Shown: positions 26,966 through 35,900, numbered from the stretch's first letter. The stretch: 64,000 nucleotides of DNA from Murdochiella vaginalis (GCF_900119705.1 NZ_LT632322.1:806001-870000), one strand, 5' to 3'. Made by a program: numbers and translations. Notes: generated by a model from the letters alone, not told the origin.

Positions 26966-28460
26966 GAATATCGTGAAAAAATTTCCCGGCGTGGTCGCAT
27001 TATCCAATATCAATTTGTCGTTTTATCCAGGCGAAGTGCACATTTTGCTTGGCGAAAACGGTGCGGGAAAGTCCACGCTAATGAAAATTCTAAGCGGGGT
27101 TTATCAGCCAACCGAAGGCGAGCTGATCATTCGCGGGAAGACGTATTCGGCGATGACGCCGAATGAGTCAAAAGCAAACGGTATCGCCATTATCTATCAG
27201 GAACTCAGTGTCATCAATGAATTGTCCATCTTGGAAAATCTGTATCTCGGGCGCTTGAAGACGAAGAATAGAATGGGCCTTTCCGTAGTCGATTATGCTG
27301 CGATGCGCAAAGAAGCAGAGGAACTTTTAAAACGAGTCGGGGTTCGTCGCTCTCTAGACACTCCCGTAGAAGATTTGAGCATCGGAGAAAAACAGTTGGT
27401 GGAAATTTCTCGTGCGCTGTTAACCAATGCGGACGTCATCATCATGGACGAGCCGACAACGTCGCTGACTGAAAACGAGGTGGATACCTTATTCACCTTG
27501 GTAGAGCAGCTGAAAAAAGAGGGGAAAGCGATTGTCTACATCACGCATAAAATGCGTGAAATTAAGATGATTGGCGATAGGGTTTCTGTACTGAAGGATG
27601 GCACCTTTGTGGGGACCAAGATGGTTAAGGACGTGGAAATCGCAGACCTCATCTCGATGATGGTGGGTCGCGAGTTGGATGAAACCCATCGAGCGAATCG
27701 CAAACACGATTTTTCCGATGCCGAAATCATGCTGGAGGCAAAGAACCTTTCTCGTACGGATGGCATGGTTAAAAACGTATCGTTCAAATTACGCCGTGGC
27801 GAAGTACTTGGCTTTTCGGGCTTGGTCGGTGCCGGACGAACGGAGTTGATGAATCTTATTTTCGGCATTGACAAACCGAGTGAAGGCAGCCTGCTGTATA
27901 AAGGAAGACCCATCCAGAACAGCGATAGCTATTTGGCGATCAAGAATGGCTTTGCCATGGTGACGGAAGATCGTCGAAAGCTGGGCTTTTTAGACAACTT
28001 TGATTTAAAACAAAATATTTCCATTGCGTCATTCATCAAAAATTCGCGCGGCAAAGGGGTTCTCGGAAAACTGAACTTTGCCGAGGAACGCAAATGGGCT
28101 GAGGAACAATTAACCGGTTTGCGAGTCAAATGTCGTTCGATGGATCAAAATATCACCGAATTATCCGGCGGAAACCAGCAGAAGGTTATTTTAGGGAAGT
28201 GGCTAGCCGCGGACTCGGAACTGATCATTTTTGATGAGCCGACCAAGGGAATCGATGTGGGGTCAAAAGCGGAGATCTACCAATTAATATTTGCATTAGC
28301 GGATAGTGGCAAAGGTGTTTTGGTGGTCTCCTCCGAATTGCCGGAATTGCTGTCGGTATGTGATCGCATTATTGTCATGCATGAAGGCAAGGCGGAAGCA
28401 GAATTTACCATTGAAGAAGCCACGGAAGAAAAAATTATCAAAGCTGCCACGGGGGCATAA
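26943..28460 (+). CDS. alsA: D-allose/ribose-type ABC importer ATP-binding protein
   Basis: A 505-residue double ATPase of the RbsA/AlsA family. The first half has a canonical P-loop GENGAGKST and LSIGEKQLVEI/IIMDEPTTSL; the second has the characteristic degenerate P-loop GLVGAGRTE with LSGGNQQKVILGKWL and IIFDEPTKGIDVG. Start ATG at 26943 follows GAGGGAGACA; the same frame continues upstream inside lacI. It drives the AlsC/AlsB importer. Confidence 0.92.
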   Translation: MNAIIQTKNIVKKFPGVVALSNINLSFYPGEVHILLGENGAGKSTLMKILSGVYQPTEGELIIRGKTYSAMTPNESKANGIAIIYQELSVINELSILENLYLGRLKTKNRMGLSVVDYAAMRKEAEELLKRVGVRRSLDTPVEDLSIGEKQLVEISRALLTNADVIIMDEPTTSLTENEVDTLFTLVEQLKKEGKAIVYITHKMREIKMIGDRVSVLKDGTFVGTKMVKDVEIADLISMMVGRELDETHRANRKHDFSDAEIMLEAKNLSRTDGMVKNVSFKLRRGEVLGFSGLVGAGRTELMNLIFGIDKPSEGSLLYKGRPIQNSDSYLAIKNGFAMVTEDRRKLGFLDNFDLKQNISIASFIKNSRGKGVLGKLNFAEERKWAEEQLTGLRVKCRSMDQNITELSGGNQQKVILGKWLAADSELIIFDEPTKGIDVGSKAEIYQLIFALADSGKGVLVVSSELPELLSVCDRIIVMHEGKAEAEFTIEEATEEKIIKAATGA

Positions 28461-28473
28461 GAGGGAGGAAACT

Positions 28474-29424
28474 ATGAAGGAACGTCGCTCGTTTCAAACG
28501 ATGTGGAGCAAGTACGGGACGATAGGTATTTTCTGCATCCTATTGTTGATTCTTATGATCTTGCGTCCGAGTGCTATTTTTAATCCATCCAGTATTCCGC
28601 AGATTTTGGCGCAAAGCTCCGTCAACATTCTGCTGGCCGTGGGCGAGTTTTTTGCGATTTTAATCGCCGGCATTGACTTGTCCATCGGATCCATTGCCGC
28701 GTTTACCGGCTTTGTCGTGGCAAAGCTCATGATCATGGAAGTTCCTATTGTACTAGCGGTTTTTCTCGGCATCCTTATCGCTACGTTACTTGGTGCGATG
28801 AATGGCTTTTTAGTGAACAAAACCGGGCTGCATCCCTTTATCATTACATTGGGCACACAAACGATCTTTCGAGGCATCACCTTGATCGGCACTAATGCTC
28901 GTTCGGTATTTGGGTTTTCCGGTGCTTTTTCAAGCTTTATGTCCGCTCGCATCTTTGTCATTCCGGTGACCGCCATTATTGCGCTTCTTGTTGCCGGATT
29001 TTTCTGGTACTTCACGACGCGTCTGAAAGTGGGCCGCAACATCTATGCCGTAGGTGGCAACAAAGAGGCGGCTTGGTATTCCGGCATTAACGTTTCCTTG
29101 CATACCCTGATCGTGTTTATTATCTCCGGCTTTTGTGCCGGTGTGGCAGGCATCGTTCTTCTTGGCCGTGTTGGCGCTGCAGAGCCAGCGGCTGCAAGCG
29201 GCTTTGAAACATATGCCATTGCAGCGGCTATCATTGGCGGAACCAGTTTCTTCGGTGGCAAGGGCAAAATTCCCGGTGTCGTCGTCGGTGGTCTTATTAT
29301 CGGATTAATCAACTATGCCATGACCGTCATGACCGTTCCCAGCAGCTATCAACAGATTGTCATGGGCTCGCTCATCATTATTTCGGTTACGCTGGACCGT
29401 ATCATCGGAACGAAAAAAGCATAA
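28474..29424 (+). CDS. alsC: Sugar ABC importer permease (AlsC/RbsC family)
   Basis: A 316-residue membrane protein with about eight to ten helices and the family signature GIDLSIGSIAAFTGFV plus ALNGFLV-like AMNGFLVNKTGLHPFIITLGT and AIAAAIIGGTSFFGGKG. Start ATG follows GAGGGAGGAAAC, 13 bp after alsA. It forms the membrane channel, probably as a homodimer, for the sugar bound by AlsB. Confidence 0.92.
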   Translation: MKERRSFQTMWSKYGTIGIFCILLLILMILRPSAIFNPSSIPQILAQSSVNILLAVGEFFAILIAGIDLSIGSIAAFTGFVVAKLMIMEVPIVLAVFLGILIATLLGAMNGFLVNKTGLHPFIITLGTQTIFRGITLIGTNARSVFGFSGAFSSFMSARIFVIPVTAIIALLVAGFFWYFTTRLKVGRNIYAVGGNKEAAWYSGINVSLHTLIVFIISGFCAGVAGIVLLGRVGAAEPAAASGFETYAIAAAIIGGTSFFGGKGKIPGVVVGGLIIGLINYAMTVMTVPSSYQQIVMGSLIIISVTLDRIIGTKKA

Positions 29425-29515
29425 TAAGCTAAGGGCAGAACACCGTGTGTCGTAGAAAAAATTTCGTAACCCTTGCATTTCCGAACGGAATGGGAATGCG
29501 TAGAAAGGCAAAACC

Positions 29516-30208
29516 ATGAAAGTACAATTTTCTCCTTCCTTGATGTGCATGGATTTTTTGCATCTGCAGGAGCAAATCACCTGTCTCAACACTCGTGCGG
29601 ATTATTTTCACATTGATATTATGGATGGCCATTTCGTCAAAAACCTTGCCCTATCAACGGACTTCGTGAAGGCCATTGCACCTGTTGCGAAACTCCCCTT
29701 GGACTGCCACTTGATGGTCACCGATCCGGCAGACTATGTCGATACTCTCATCGATGCGGGAGTGGAATGGATTTGTATGCAATCGGAAACCATTGTTGCG
29801 CAAGCGTTTCGTCTCATTGATCATATTCATTCTCGTGGAAAAAAAGCGGGGGTTGTGCTCAGTCCGGAAACGCCTTTTGATGCGATCCGTCACTACGTGA
29901 ATAAGGTGGACAAAATCACCGTCATGACGGTCGATCCCGGCTTTGCAGGCCAAAAATTTATAGAAGAAATGTTGGATAAGATTGCCGAAATTCGTGCATA
30001 TAAAGAAAAAACAGGGGCCAAGTTTCTCATTGAAGTGGACGGATCCTGTAATAAAAACACCTATCAGCGTCTCCGTACTGCCGGAGCGGAAATTCTCATT
30101 GTTGGCAGCAGCGGCCTGTTCGGTCTCGACCAAGACTTGGAAAAAGCCTGGGAGAAGATGGAACGGATCTATGAGGAAGAAACGGGTGAATCATTATGCG
30201 TAAAGTAA
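29516..30208 (+). CDS. alsE: D-allulose-6-phosphate 3-epimerase
   Basis: A 230-residue (beta/alpha)8 epimerase of the ribulose-phosphate 3-epimerase superfamily. Metal and acid-base residues are visible: SPSLMCMDF, HIDIMDGHF, LDCHLMV, TVDPGFAGQ, EVDGSC. The MCMDFL start, the LSPETP loop and the FGLDQDLEKAW tail match E. coli AlsE, not the RPE of the pentose pathway. It converts allulose 6-phosphate to fructose 6-phosphate. It overlaps alsK by 13 bp. Confidence 0.93.
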   Translation: MKVQFSPSLMCMDFLHLQEQITCLNTRADYFHIDIMDGHFVKNLALSTDFVKAIAPVAKLPLDCHLMVTDPADYVDTLIDAGVEWICMQSETIVAQAFRLIDHIHSRGKKAGVVLSPETPFDAIRHYVNKVDKITVMTVDPGFAGQKFIEEMLDKIAEIRAYKEKTGAKFLIEVDGSCNKNTYQRLRTAGAEILIVGSSGLFGLDQDLEKAWEKMERIYEEETGESLCVK

Positions 30209-31107
30209 TCGGAATCGATATCGGGGGCACGAATATTCGCCTGGGTGTCGTGGACGAGAAATTGCATCTTTCGCATTTCGAGAAGTCTTCCAGTGCCTTT
30301 CTTCGTGAGCCGGATTCCTCAGAAAAACTGGTGGATTTTCTTCGGAACTATATGGAACGGTATGCTCTTACCGATATCGAGGCAATTCGTATTGGCGTTC
30401 CTTCCATGGTGGACCGTGATCGCGATTATGTGTATCGTGCACCAAACCTGGGTGGTTTAGTGGAGTTGAAATTGGCTACCTTGCTTCGTGAAGCGCTGCA
30501 TTTACCGGTTGCCGTCGATCGTGATGTCAACCACCTCCTGCTTTATGATATTCACGAATTGGGGCTGGATCCGAAGAGAACGAAAACGATTCTGGGGTTT
30601 TATATTGGCACGGGTTTAGGAAATCCTATTTGGCTCAACGGAGAAATTTTCCGCGGGAAACATGGGGTCGCCGGAGAATTGGCACATATTCCGCTTTACG
30701 GGGAAGACATTGCCTGCCCGTGCGGAGGAAAGGGGTGCGTGGAAATGCTTGCCTCCGGTCGTGCACTGGAGCGTATCCAGCAACGGTATTTTCCGGACAC
30801 GTCCATTGGCGACGTTTTTACCCTTCACAGAGACACCGAGCCGATACGGCACTTTATCGAGACATTGAGTTATCCACTGGCTACGGAAATTACGCTTTTG
30901 GATCCGGATTTGATTGTTTTATCCAGTGGTGTAGTGGGCATGAACGATTTTCCAAAAGAGCAGCTTATAAAGGAGGTGACGAAGCGTGTAAAGCATCCTG
31001 TTCCCGCAGAGGACTTGGAATATATTTTCCCGGAAACAGGACATGAAAATGGGGTTATCGGTGCAGCAATTGCAAGATTCTTTTATGATGAGGAAAGTGA
31101 AAAATAG
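30196..31107 (+). CDS. alsK: D-allose kinase (ROK family)
   Basis: A 303-residue ROK sugar kinase: ATP motif GIDIGGTNIRLG, sugar-site HGVAGELAHIPL, and zinc motif CPCGGKGCVE (ROK signature). AlsK-like features are DRDVNHLLLYDI and GTGLGNPIWLNGEIFRGKHG. It phosphorylates incoming allose at C6. Place in the operon directly after alsE supports the assignment over a generic glucokinase. Confidence 0.88.
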   Translation: MRKVIGIDIGGTNIRLGVVDEKLHLSHFEKSSSAFLREPDSSEKLVDFLRNYMERYALTDIEAIRIGVPSMVDRDRDYVYRAPNLGGLVELKLATLLREALHLPVAVDRDVNHLLLYDIHELGLDPKRTKTILGFYIGTGLGNPIWLNGEIFRGKHGVAGELAHIPLYGEDIACPCGGKGCVEMLASGRALERIQQRYFPDTSIGDVFTLHRDTEPIRHFIETLSYPLATEITLLDPDLIVLSSGVVGMNDFPKEQLIKEVTKRVKHPVPAEDLEYIFPETGHENGVIGAAIARFFYDEESEK

Positions 31108-31131
31108 TCTGTAATGGAAAAGGAGAAGATC

Positions 31132-32139
31132 ATGAAAAAACGTGTATTGTTGATGCTACTTTGTCTCGTTACGGTCTTTGGACTGGCCGCTTGCGGTAAG
31201 AGCAACGAGGGCAAAGAACCTGCTTCGTCCGCCGAGGAATCACAAAGTGCGCAAGCCACGGACTCGAAAGAGAGTGGAAATGCGGAGTATGCGGTGATCT
31301 TGAAAACCCAGGCTTCCGACTTTTGGGTCAAGATGAAGGAAGGCGTGGAAGAGGAAGCGAAAGAACTGGGAATTAAAGTCGATATTTTCTCCGCGCAGAG
31401 TGAAGAAAATACGGAAGAGCAGCTGAACATTTTACAGAATGCGGTGAACAAGGGCTATAAAGCGATCGGAATTGCACCGCTTTCACCGGTTAACGCCGTA
31501 TCGGCCGTTGCCGAAGCGTATAAGAAGGGCATCTATGTCATGAACATCGACGAGAAGTTGGACATGGATCAACTGAAACAACAGGGTGGCGCGGTTATCG
31601 GCTTTGCGACGACGGACAACGTGGCCGTTGGTAAAAAAGCGGCGGACTTCATCATTGGAAAAATCCAAAAAGGCGACAAGGTTGCCATTGTGGAAGGAAA
31701 AGCGGGCAATGTTTCCGGAGAAGATCGTAAAAATGGTGCACAAAAAGCGTTTGAAGAGGCCGGAATGACAGTGGTCGGCTCTCTTCCTGCCGACTGGGAT
31801 CGTCAAAAAGCATTGGACGTTGCGAACAGCTTTATTCAACAGAATGCGGACCTAAAAGCGATCTATTGCTGCAACGACGGCATGGCCTTAGGTGCTTTGC
31901 AGGCGGTTATGAATGCGAATAAATTAGGGGAAATCCTGGTTGTTGGTACGGACGGCGATGCGGAAGCCGTTGCTTCTATTGAAAAAGGCGAATTGTCCGC
32001 TACCGTTGCACAGGATCCCGCGGGGATCGGCCGCACCTCTCTGCGTGAGATGGTAGAGGCTGTGAAGAACAAGATCACGGTTGACCCGAATGCAGAAGCG
32101 AAGGTATTGCCGGTTGAATCCAAGCTGATCACGAAGTAA
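31132..32139 (+). CDS. alsB: D-allose-binding lipoprotein
   Basis: A 335-residue extracytoplasmic binding protein. It has a lipoprotein signal peptide with lipobox LAAC (Cys ~21), then an acidic Ser-rich spacer, then a type I sugar-binding fold that closely follows E. coli AlsB (EYAVILKTQASDFWVKMKEG, NIDEKLDMDQL, VTTDNVAVG-like ATTDNVAVGKKA, VEGKAGNVSGEDRKNGA, PADWDRQKALDVA). Start ATG at 31132 follows AAGGAGAAGATC. Unlike the E. coli order, it lies after the kinase gene. Confidence 0.92.
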   Translation: MKKRVLLMLLCLVTVFGLAACGKSNEGKEPASSAEESQSAQATDSKESGNAEYAVILKTQASDFWVKMKEGVEEEAKELGIKVDIFSAQSEENTEEQLNILQNAVNKGYKAIGIAPLSPVNAVSAVAEAYKKGIYVMNIDEKLDMDQLKQQGGAVIGFATTDNVAVGKKAADFIIGKIQKGDKVAIVEGKAGNVSGEDRKNGAQKAFEEAGMTVVGSLPADWDRQKALDVANSFIQQNADLKAIYCCNDGMALGALQAVMNANKLGEILVVGTDGDAEAVASIEKGELSATVAQDPAGIGRTSLREMVEAVKNKITVDPNAEAKVLPVESKLITK

Positions 32140-32181
32140 ACTATTTCCGAAGGGCGTTTCGGTACGGAAAGAAGGAACAGA

Positions 32182-32616
32182 ATGAAAATTGGATTTGGCT
32201 GTGATCACGTCGGCGTGGACTTAAAACACGCGCTGATGGCACACTTGGAAGAAAAAGGCTACGAGTGCATTGACTATGGAACGGATGAGGGCGTACGTGT
32301 AGATTATCCGGATTATGGTCATATTGTCGCCCATAAAGTGGCGGAAGGCGAAGTGGATAAAGGCGTGCTCATTTGCGGTACGGGTATTGGCATTTCGCTG
32401 GCAGCCAATAAAGTTCCGGGCATTCGTGCCGCAGTATGTTCCGAGCCGTATTCGGCCGCGATGGCAGTACGGCATAATAACGCGCAAATTATCGCCATGG
32501 GCGCGCGCGTCGTAGGCGAGGAATTGGCAAAATGCATCGTGGACGCCTTCTTTGATGCGGAATTTGAAGGTGGAAGACATGCGCGTCGCGTCGAGAAGAT
32601 TGAGGAAGTCTGCTAG
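32182..32616 (+). CDS. rpiB: Ribose-5-phosphate / allose-6-phosphate isomerase B
   Basis: A 144-residue RpiB-family isomerase: GCDHVGVDLK at the N-terminus, VDYPDYGHIVAHKV, the active-site Cys in LICGTGIGISLAANK, and RHNNAQIIAMGARVVG. In this operon it should turn allose 6-phosphate into allulose 6-phosphate, the missing step between AlsK and AlsE (known activity of E. coli RpiB). It is last in the operon and is followed by a terminator. Confidence 0.93.
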   Translation: MKIGFGCDHVGVDLKHALMAHLEEKGYECIDYGTDEGVRVDYPDYGHIVAHKVAEGEVDKGVLICGTGIGISLAANKVPGIRAAVCSEPYSAAMAVRHNNAQIIAMGARVVGEELAKCIVDAFFDAEFEGGRHARRVEKIEEVC

Positions 32617-32644
32617 ACGAATGCGATGATGCCTGCAAGCTCGG

Positions 32645-32682
32645 AAAAGCCTGAGGGAAGAGGAATCTGCTCTCAGGCTTTT
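32645..32682 (+). terminator. Terminator of the allose operon
   Basis: AAAAGCCTGAG (32645-32655) pairs with CTCAGGCTTTT (32672-32682). Confidence 0.85.
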
Positions 32683-32709
32683 GCTCTTGCAGAGAGGACG
32701 GGAGGAACC

Positions 32710-33645
32710 ATGTATAAAAATTTGGGCGTAAAGCCCTATCTCATGCCCATGCCGGTGCTGATTATCGGCACATACAATGAAGACGGAACACCCAATGCGA
32801 TGAATGCCGCGTATGGATGCATGCGGGATAGCGAAACGGTTTCGCTGTATCTGAGCAGCGAACATAAAACGGTGGAGAATCTTTTGCGGACGAAAGCATT
32901 TACGATCCATCTGGCGGATGCAGAACATCGACTGGAAGCGGATTTCGTCGGCTGCGTTTCCGGCAAGACGGTTGCGGATAAAGTGGAGCAAACCGGTTGG
33001 TCGGTTACCAAAAGCGAGCACGTGGATGCCCCGGTGTTTGCCGGCTTTCCCTTGGTCATGGCATGCACACTGCTCACCTATGATGCGGCCGATGGGCATT
33101 TGGTGGGCGAGGTGCAAAATATGGCGGCCGAGGAAACCTTTCTGGATTCCTCCGGGCAACTGCACGTAGAGGAAATGGAGTTACTCACCTATAATCCCAT
33201 CGAAAACGCCTATCATATTGTGGACGATCGTGTCGGAGAAGCCTTTGCGACCGGCCCAAACGAGGAGGAAGATTCCGAAGAGCCGGAGGAGTCTTCGGAG
33301 TCGATGGAGGAAGAGAAAAGGGAGATTCTTTCTCAAAACCGTGCGGAGCGCATCGCCCGTGTCCAACGGATGGAAAAGGTCATGAACGAACTGGCCTCCC
33401 TGCAGGCAGAGCTCAATCAGGCGCTGGATCATTTCGAAGCCTTTAAAGAGCAGAGCGACGCATTTGATGCATATTACTCTTCGCGAGACTGGATGGATGA
33501 CTATGAGGCTTCCTCACTCGGCATCATTCCGGAAGAGATCGACCAAGGTGTGCTGACGGAAGATTTGCCCTATGATGTGCTTTGTGAAAAGGATGCGCTG
33601 GCAAGACGCATGCGTGCTTTGGCCCGTGCCTTGCTGATCCGGTAA
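32710..33645 (+). CDS. Flavin reductase-like split-barrel protein fused to DUF4298
   Basis: A 311-residue two-part protein. Residues 1-~185 are the FMN-binding split barrel of flavoredoxin-like reductases (PMPVLIIGTYNEDGTPNAMNAAYG, SLYLSSEHKTVENL, FAGFPLVMACTL). A very acidic linker (EEEDSEEPEESSESMEEEKRE) leads to a C-terminal ~95 residues that look like DUF4298: RAERIARVQRMEKVMNEL, a coiled coil, AYYSSRDWMDDYEASSLGIIPEEI and VLTEDLPYDVL. DUF4298 normally occurs as a small stand-alone protein. ATG start follows GGGAGGAACC. The enzyme would act on flavin or an unknown acceptor; DUF4298 has no known role. Confidence 0.8.
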   Translation: MYKNLGVKPYLMPMPVLIIGTYNEDGTPNAMNAAYGCMRDSETVSLYLSSEHKTVENLLRTKAFTIHLADAEHRLEADFVGCVSGKTVADKVEQTGWSVTKSEHVDAPVFAGFPLVMACTLLTYDAADGHLVGEVQNMAAEETFLDSSGQLHVEEMELLTYNPIENAYHIVDDRVGEAFATGPNEEEDSEEPEESSESMEEEKREILSQNRAERIARVQRMEKVMNELASLQAELNQALDHFEAFKEQSDAFDAYYSSRDWMDDYEASSLGIIPEEIDQGVLTEDLPYDVLCEKDALARRMRALARALLIR

Positions 33646-33690
33646 CGCTCCGCTTTTTTCATCGTGTAACGCTGTGTTTCTCTTGTTCTC

Positions 33691-33719
33691 TTGACAAGCA
33701 TATCGATAGGATCTAAAAT
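33691..33719 (+). promoter_or_regulatory. Promoter of the TetR operon
   Basis: TTGACA (33691-33696), 17 bp, TAAAAT (33714-33719). The -10 box overlaps the first operator palindrome. Confidence 0.85.
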
Positions 33720-33754
33720 GACACCGTGTCATAAATGACACGGTGTCATTTTTT
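33715..33754. promoter_or_regulatory. Two tandem palindromic operators forming one large inverted repeat
   Basis: ATGACACCGTGTCAT (33718-33732) and ATGACACGGTGTCAT (33735-33749) are each self-complementary 15-mers, and together they form an 18-bp perfect inverted repeat (33715-33732 with 33735-33752, two-base loop), followed by more T residues. Overlap with the -10 box and start point suggests binding sites of the TetR repressor encoded next; the T-run also allows a terminator role for the upstream gene. Confidence 0.8.
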
Positions 33755-33845
33755 GTGTTGTTTCATGAAAGCCATATGTTCCGTGTTTCGAATAGGGAAA
33801 AAGGCGTTTTTTCGAAGCCGTGCGGGTGATCAAAAAGGAGAGAGT

Positions 33846-34439
33846 ATGCCGACAGGAACCTATTTTCGCTTGGGGGATGACAAGCGTAAGGCAATTTACT
33901 GTGTGCTGGTTGATGAATTTAAGTCCCTTCCGTTAGAGGAGATTACGGTAAAGAGAATTGTGGAACGCTTGCATCTTCCGCGCGGCAGTTTCTATCAATA
34001 TTTTTCCTCGTTAAATGATTGCTACTTCTACGTATTGGATCAGGAGCTGACAGAGGTGCATTCCCTCTTTGCCCGCCTCATTGCCGAGACAAAGGGCAAC
34101 CTTTTTGCGGCCCTGGATGCTTTCGGCGATGCGGCGGCGGAGCTTTTGTACGATCCCGAGCACTATGGTCTGTATCGGCAACGCTATCTGTTTATGAACG
34201 CCGCCTTGGAGCGTGAATGGCGCCGTTACCGTGAAGAGAGCGAGGACTATACCCGCGACATCGAACAGTGGGTGGATCCGGAGAAAGTGGATTATCTGCG
34301 CGCCGTGGTGCATCACCTGATTCGGCGTTTATTTTCCGAAGAGTGGAGCCGGGAGGAATTCCTTTCGCAGTATCGTCGTTATCTTGGTTGGCTGAAGGGA
34401 GGCTTGCAAAATGATGAATCTGATGGAACCGTTCTTTGA
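33846..34439 (+). CDS. TetR-family transcriptional regulator
   Basis: A 197-residue regulator. The helix-turn-helix is at about residues 24-50 (EITVKRIVERLHLPRGSFYQYFSS, the hallmark Y-F-x-S end of helix 3). The helical C-terminal domain is the ligand and dimer part. ATG start with AAAGGAGAGAGT upstream. It overlaps the DUF2871 membrane protein gene by 29 bp, so it presumably represses its own operon through the palindromes upstream. Confidence 0.88.
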   Translation: MPTGTYFRLGDDKRKAIYCVLVDEFKSLPLEEITVKRIVERLHLPRGSFYQYFSSLNDCYFYVLDQELTEVHSLFARLIAETKGNLFAALDAFGDAAAELLYDPEHYGLYRQRYLFMNAALEREWRRYREESEDYTRDIEQWVDPEKVDYLRAVVHHLIRRLFSEEWSREEFLSQYRRYLGWLKGGLQNDESDGTVL

Positions 34440-35487
34440 TATTGCCTACTTGGGCGTGGTCCTCAGCATGGGGATTCGCCTTTTAATGGAAGATGGAAGA
34501 GACGCTAAAACATTCGGGCTGATGGCTGTTTTGCTCGGCCTCGGGGACGCTTTTCACCTGCTTCCGCGCGTGATGAGCAATCTTACACAGGATGGCTTCC
34601 ATCGCTATATTCCTCTGCTTTCCTGGGGAGAATTTGTTACCAGTATCACGATGACCATCTTTTATCTCCTCTTTTATCGCTACTATCAGAGCATGAGCGG
34701 CGACAACGATAAACGAAAGACCAACTTGGTGTATATTCTCGTCGCACTTCGACTTCTTCTTGTCCTTCTGCCGCAAAACGAGTGGGGAACGGAAGGCAAT
34801 TATTTCTTCGGCCTTCTTCGTAACGTTCCCTTCGCTCTTCTCGGCCTGGCGCTCGTGGTCTGGACGGCTAAGGCGAACGAGAAACCGGGTCTGAAGCATA
34901 CCGCTCTTTTGATTGCCGCCAGTTTTTTGTTCTATGCGCCCGTTGTCATCGGGGCCCGCTTTGCTCCCCTTCTTGGCCTTCTGATGATTCCGAAAACCGT
35001 TGCCTATGTGCTTTTGGTTCGCGTAGGGTATCGTCACTTTATTCCGACGTTTCATCCGACAGCACTTCTCAAGCAGGCCATCACGTTTTTAATGCTTGGC
35101 CTTTGCGGAGGTGTCTTTTATCGTGAATTTACTAAGGCTTTTGGATGGACGATGTATTCCGCGCTGCGCGTCGTGCATGTCCATCTCTTGGTCTTAGGAT
35201 TCCTGTTTTTCCTGTTGTTTTTTGCCCTCTTGCAGCAGGAGAAGGCGCTGAAAAGCTATGCTCGGCCGCTTGGAGTCTACGTCATTGGCCTCACCTGGAC
35301 GGTCGTTGCCTTTATGGTACGCGGCATATATACTATTACGGCGGAAGGAGCGGTTCTCTTTCCGGACGCTATGCTTTCCGGCATGGCCGGAATCGGTCAT
35401 ATTCTCTTAGGCATCGGCGTGGTTTGGACGATGCTTTCTCTGTTGAAAGAGAAAACGCATAAATTGCCACAGGAGGAATCAATTTGA
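34411..35487 (+). CDS. Polytopic membrane protein with C-terminal DUF2871-like domain
   Basis: A 358-residue membrane protein with about ten helices. The last ~140 residues match DUF2871 (GVFYREFTKAFGWTMYSALRVVHVHLLVLGFLFFLLF...MVRGIYTI...LSGMAGIGHILLGIG), normally a free-standing small membrane protein. The N-terminal ~210 residues add five or six helices that I do not recognise (GLMAVLLGLGDAFHLLPRVMS, WGEFVTSITMTIFYLLFYRYYQ). The HVH and GIGHILLG histidines could bind metal or haem (inference). Start ATGATG lies inside the tetR gene. Confidence 0.75.
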   Translation: MMNLMEPFFDIAYLGVVLSMGIRLLMEDGRDAKTFGLMAVLLGLGDAFHLLPRVMSNLTQDGFHRYIPLLSWGEFVTSITMTIFYLLFYRYYQSMSGDNDKRKTNLVYILVALRLLLVLLPQNEWGTEGNYFFGLLRNVPFALLGLALVVWTAKANEKPGLKHTALLIAASFLFYAPVVIGARFAPLLGLLMIPKTVAYVLLVRVGYRHFIPTFHPTALLKQAITFLMLGLCGGVFYREFTKAFGWTMYSALRVVHVHLLVLGFLFFLLFFALLQQEKALKSYARPLGVYVIGLTWTVVAFMVRGIYTITAEGAVLFPDAMLSGMAGIGHILLGIGVVWTMLSLLKEKTHKLPQEESI

Positions 35488-35900
35488 AAGACTTCTTCGG
35501 ACGCGTACGTGTCCGTTTGCAACGTGCCCTGATCGGACGAAATGGGCTCGACATGCTAGCCCGTGTACTGTATTTTTTCGGGTTGGGACTGCTCATCGTG
35601 CAATGGTTCGTCCCTCGCCGAGCGCTGTATTATCTTGGTCTGCTATTGCTCGCTTACAGTCTGTTTCGTGTATTTTCACGCAATGTTGCCGCAAGACAGC
35701 GCGAAAATGCTGCCTTTTTGCGCGCAACCGCCGGGATTCGCTCCCGCCTTCGTCTCTTCGGGCGCAAATGGCGTGACCGTAAAACACACCGCTACTTCCG
35801 CTGCCCGCAATGTCGAAAAACCGTGCGCATTCCCAAAACGGTCGGCAAGGTGAAGATTCATTGTCCGAGCTGTGGGCATTCCTTTATTGTACGCATGTGA
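35484..35900 (+). CDS. Small membrane protein with C-terminal zinc ribbon
   Basis: A 138-residue protein. It has a basic N-terminus, two adjacent membrane helices (ARVLYFFGLGLLIVQWF and ALYYLGLLLLAYSLFRVF), a strongly basic linker, then a zinc ribbon CPQCRK...CPSCGH. TTG start with AGGAGG 6 bases upstream, overlapping the stop of the previous gene. Last gene of the tetR operon. Function unknown. Confidence 0.75.
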   Translation: MKDFFGRVRVRLQRALIGRNGLDMLARVLYFFGLGLLIVQWFVPRRALYYLGLLLLAYSLFRVFSRNVAARQRENAAFLRATAGIRSRLRLFGRKWRDRKTHRYFRCPQCRKTVRIPKTVGKVKIHCPSCGHSFIVRM

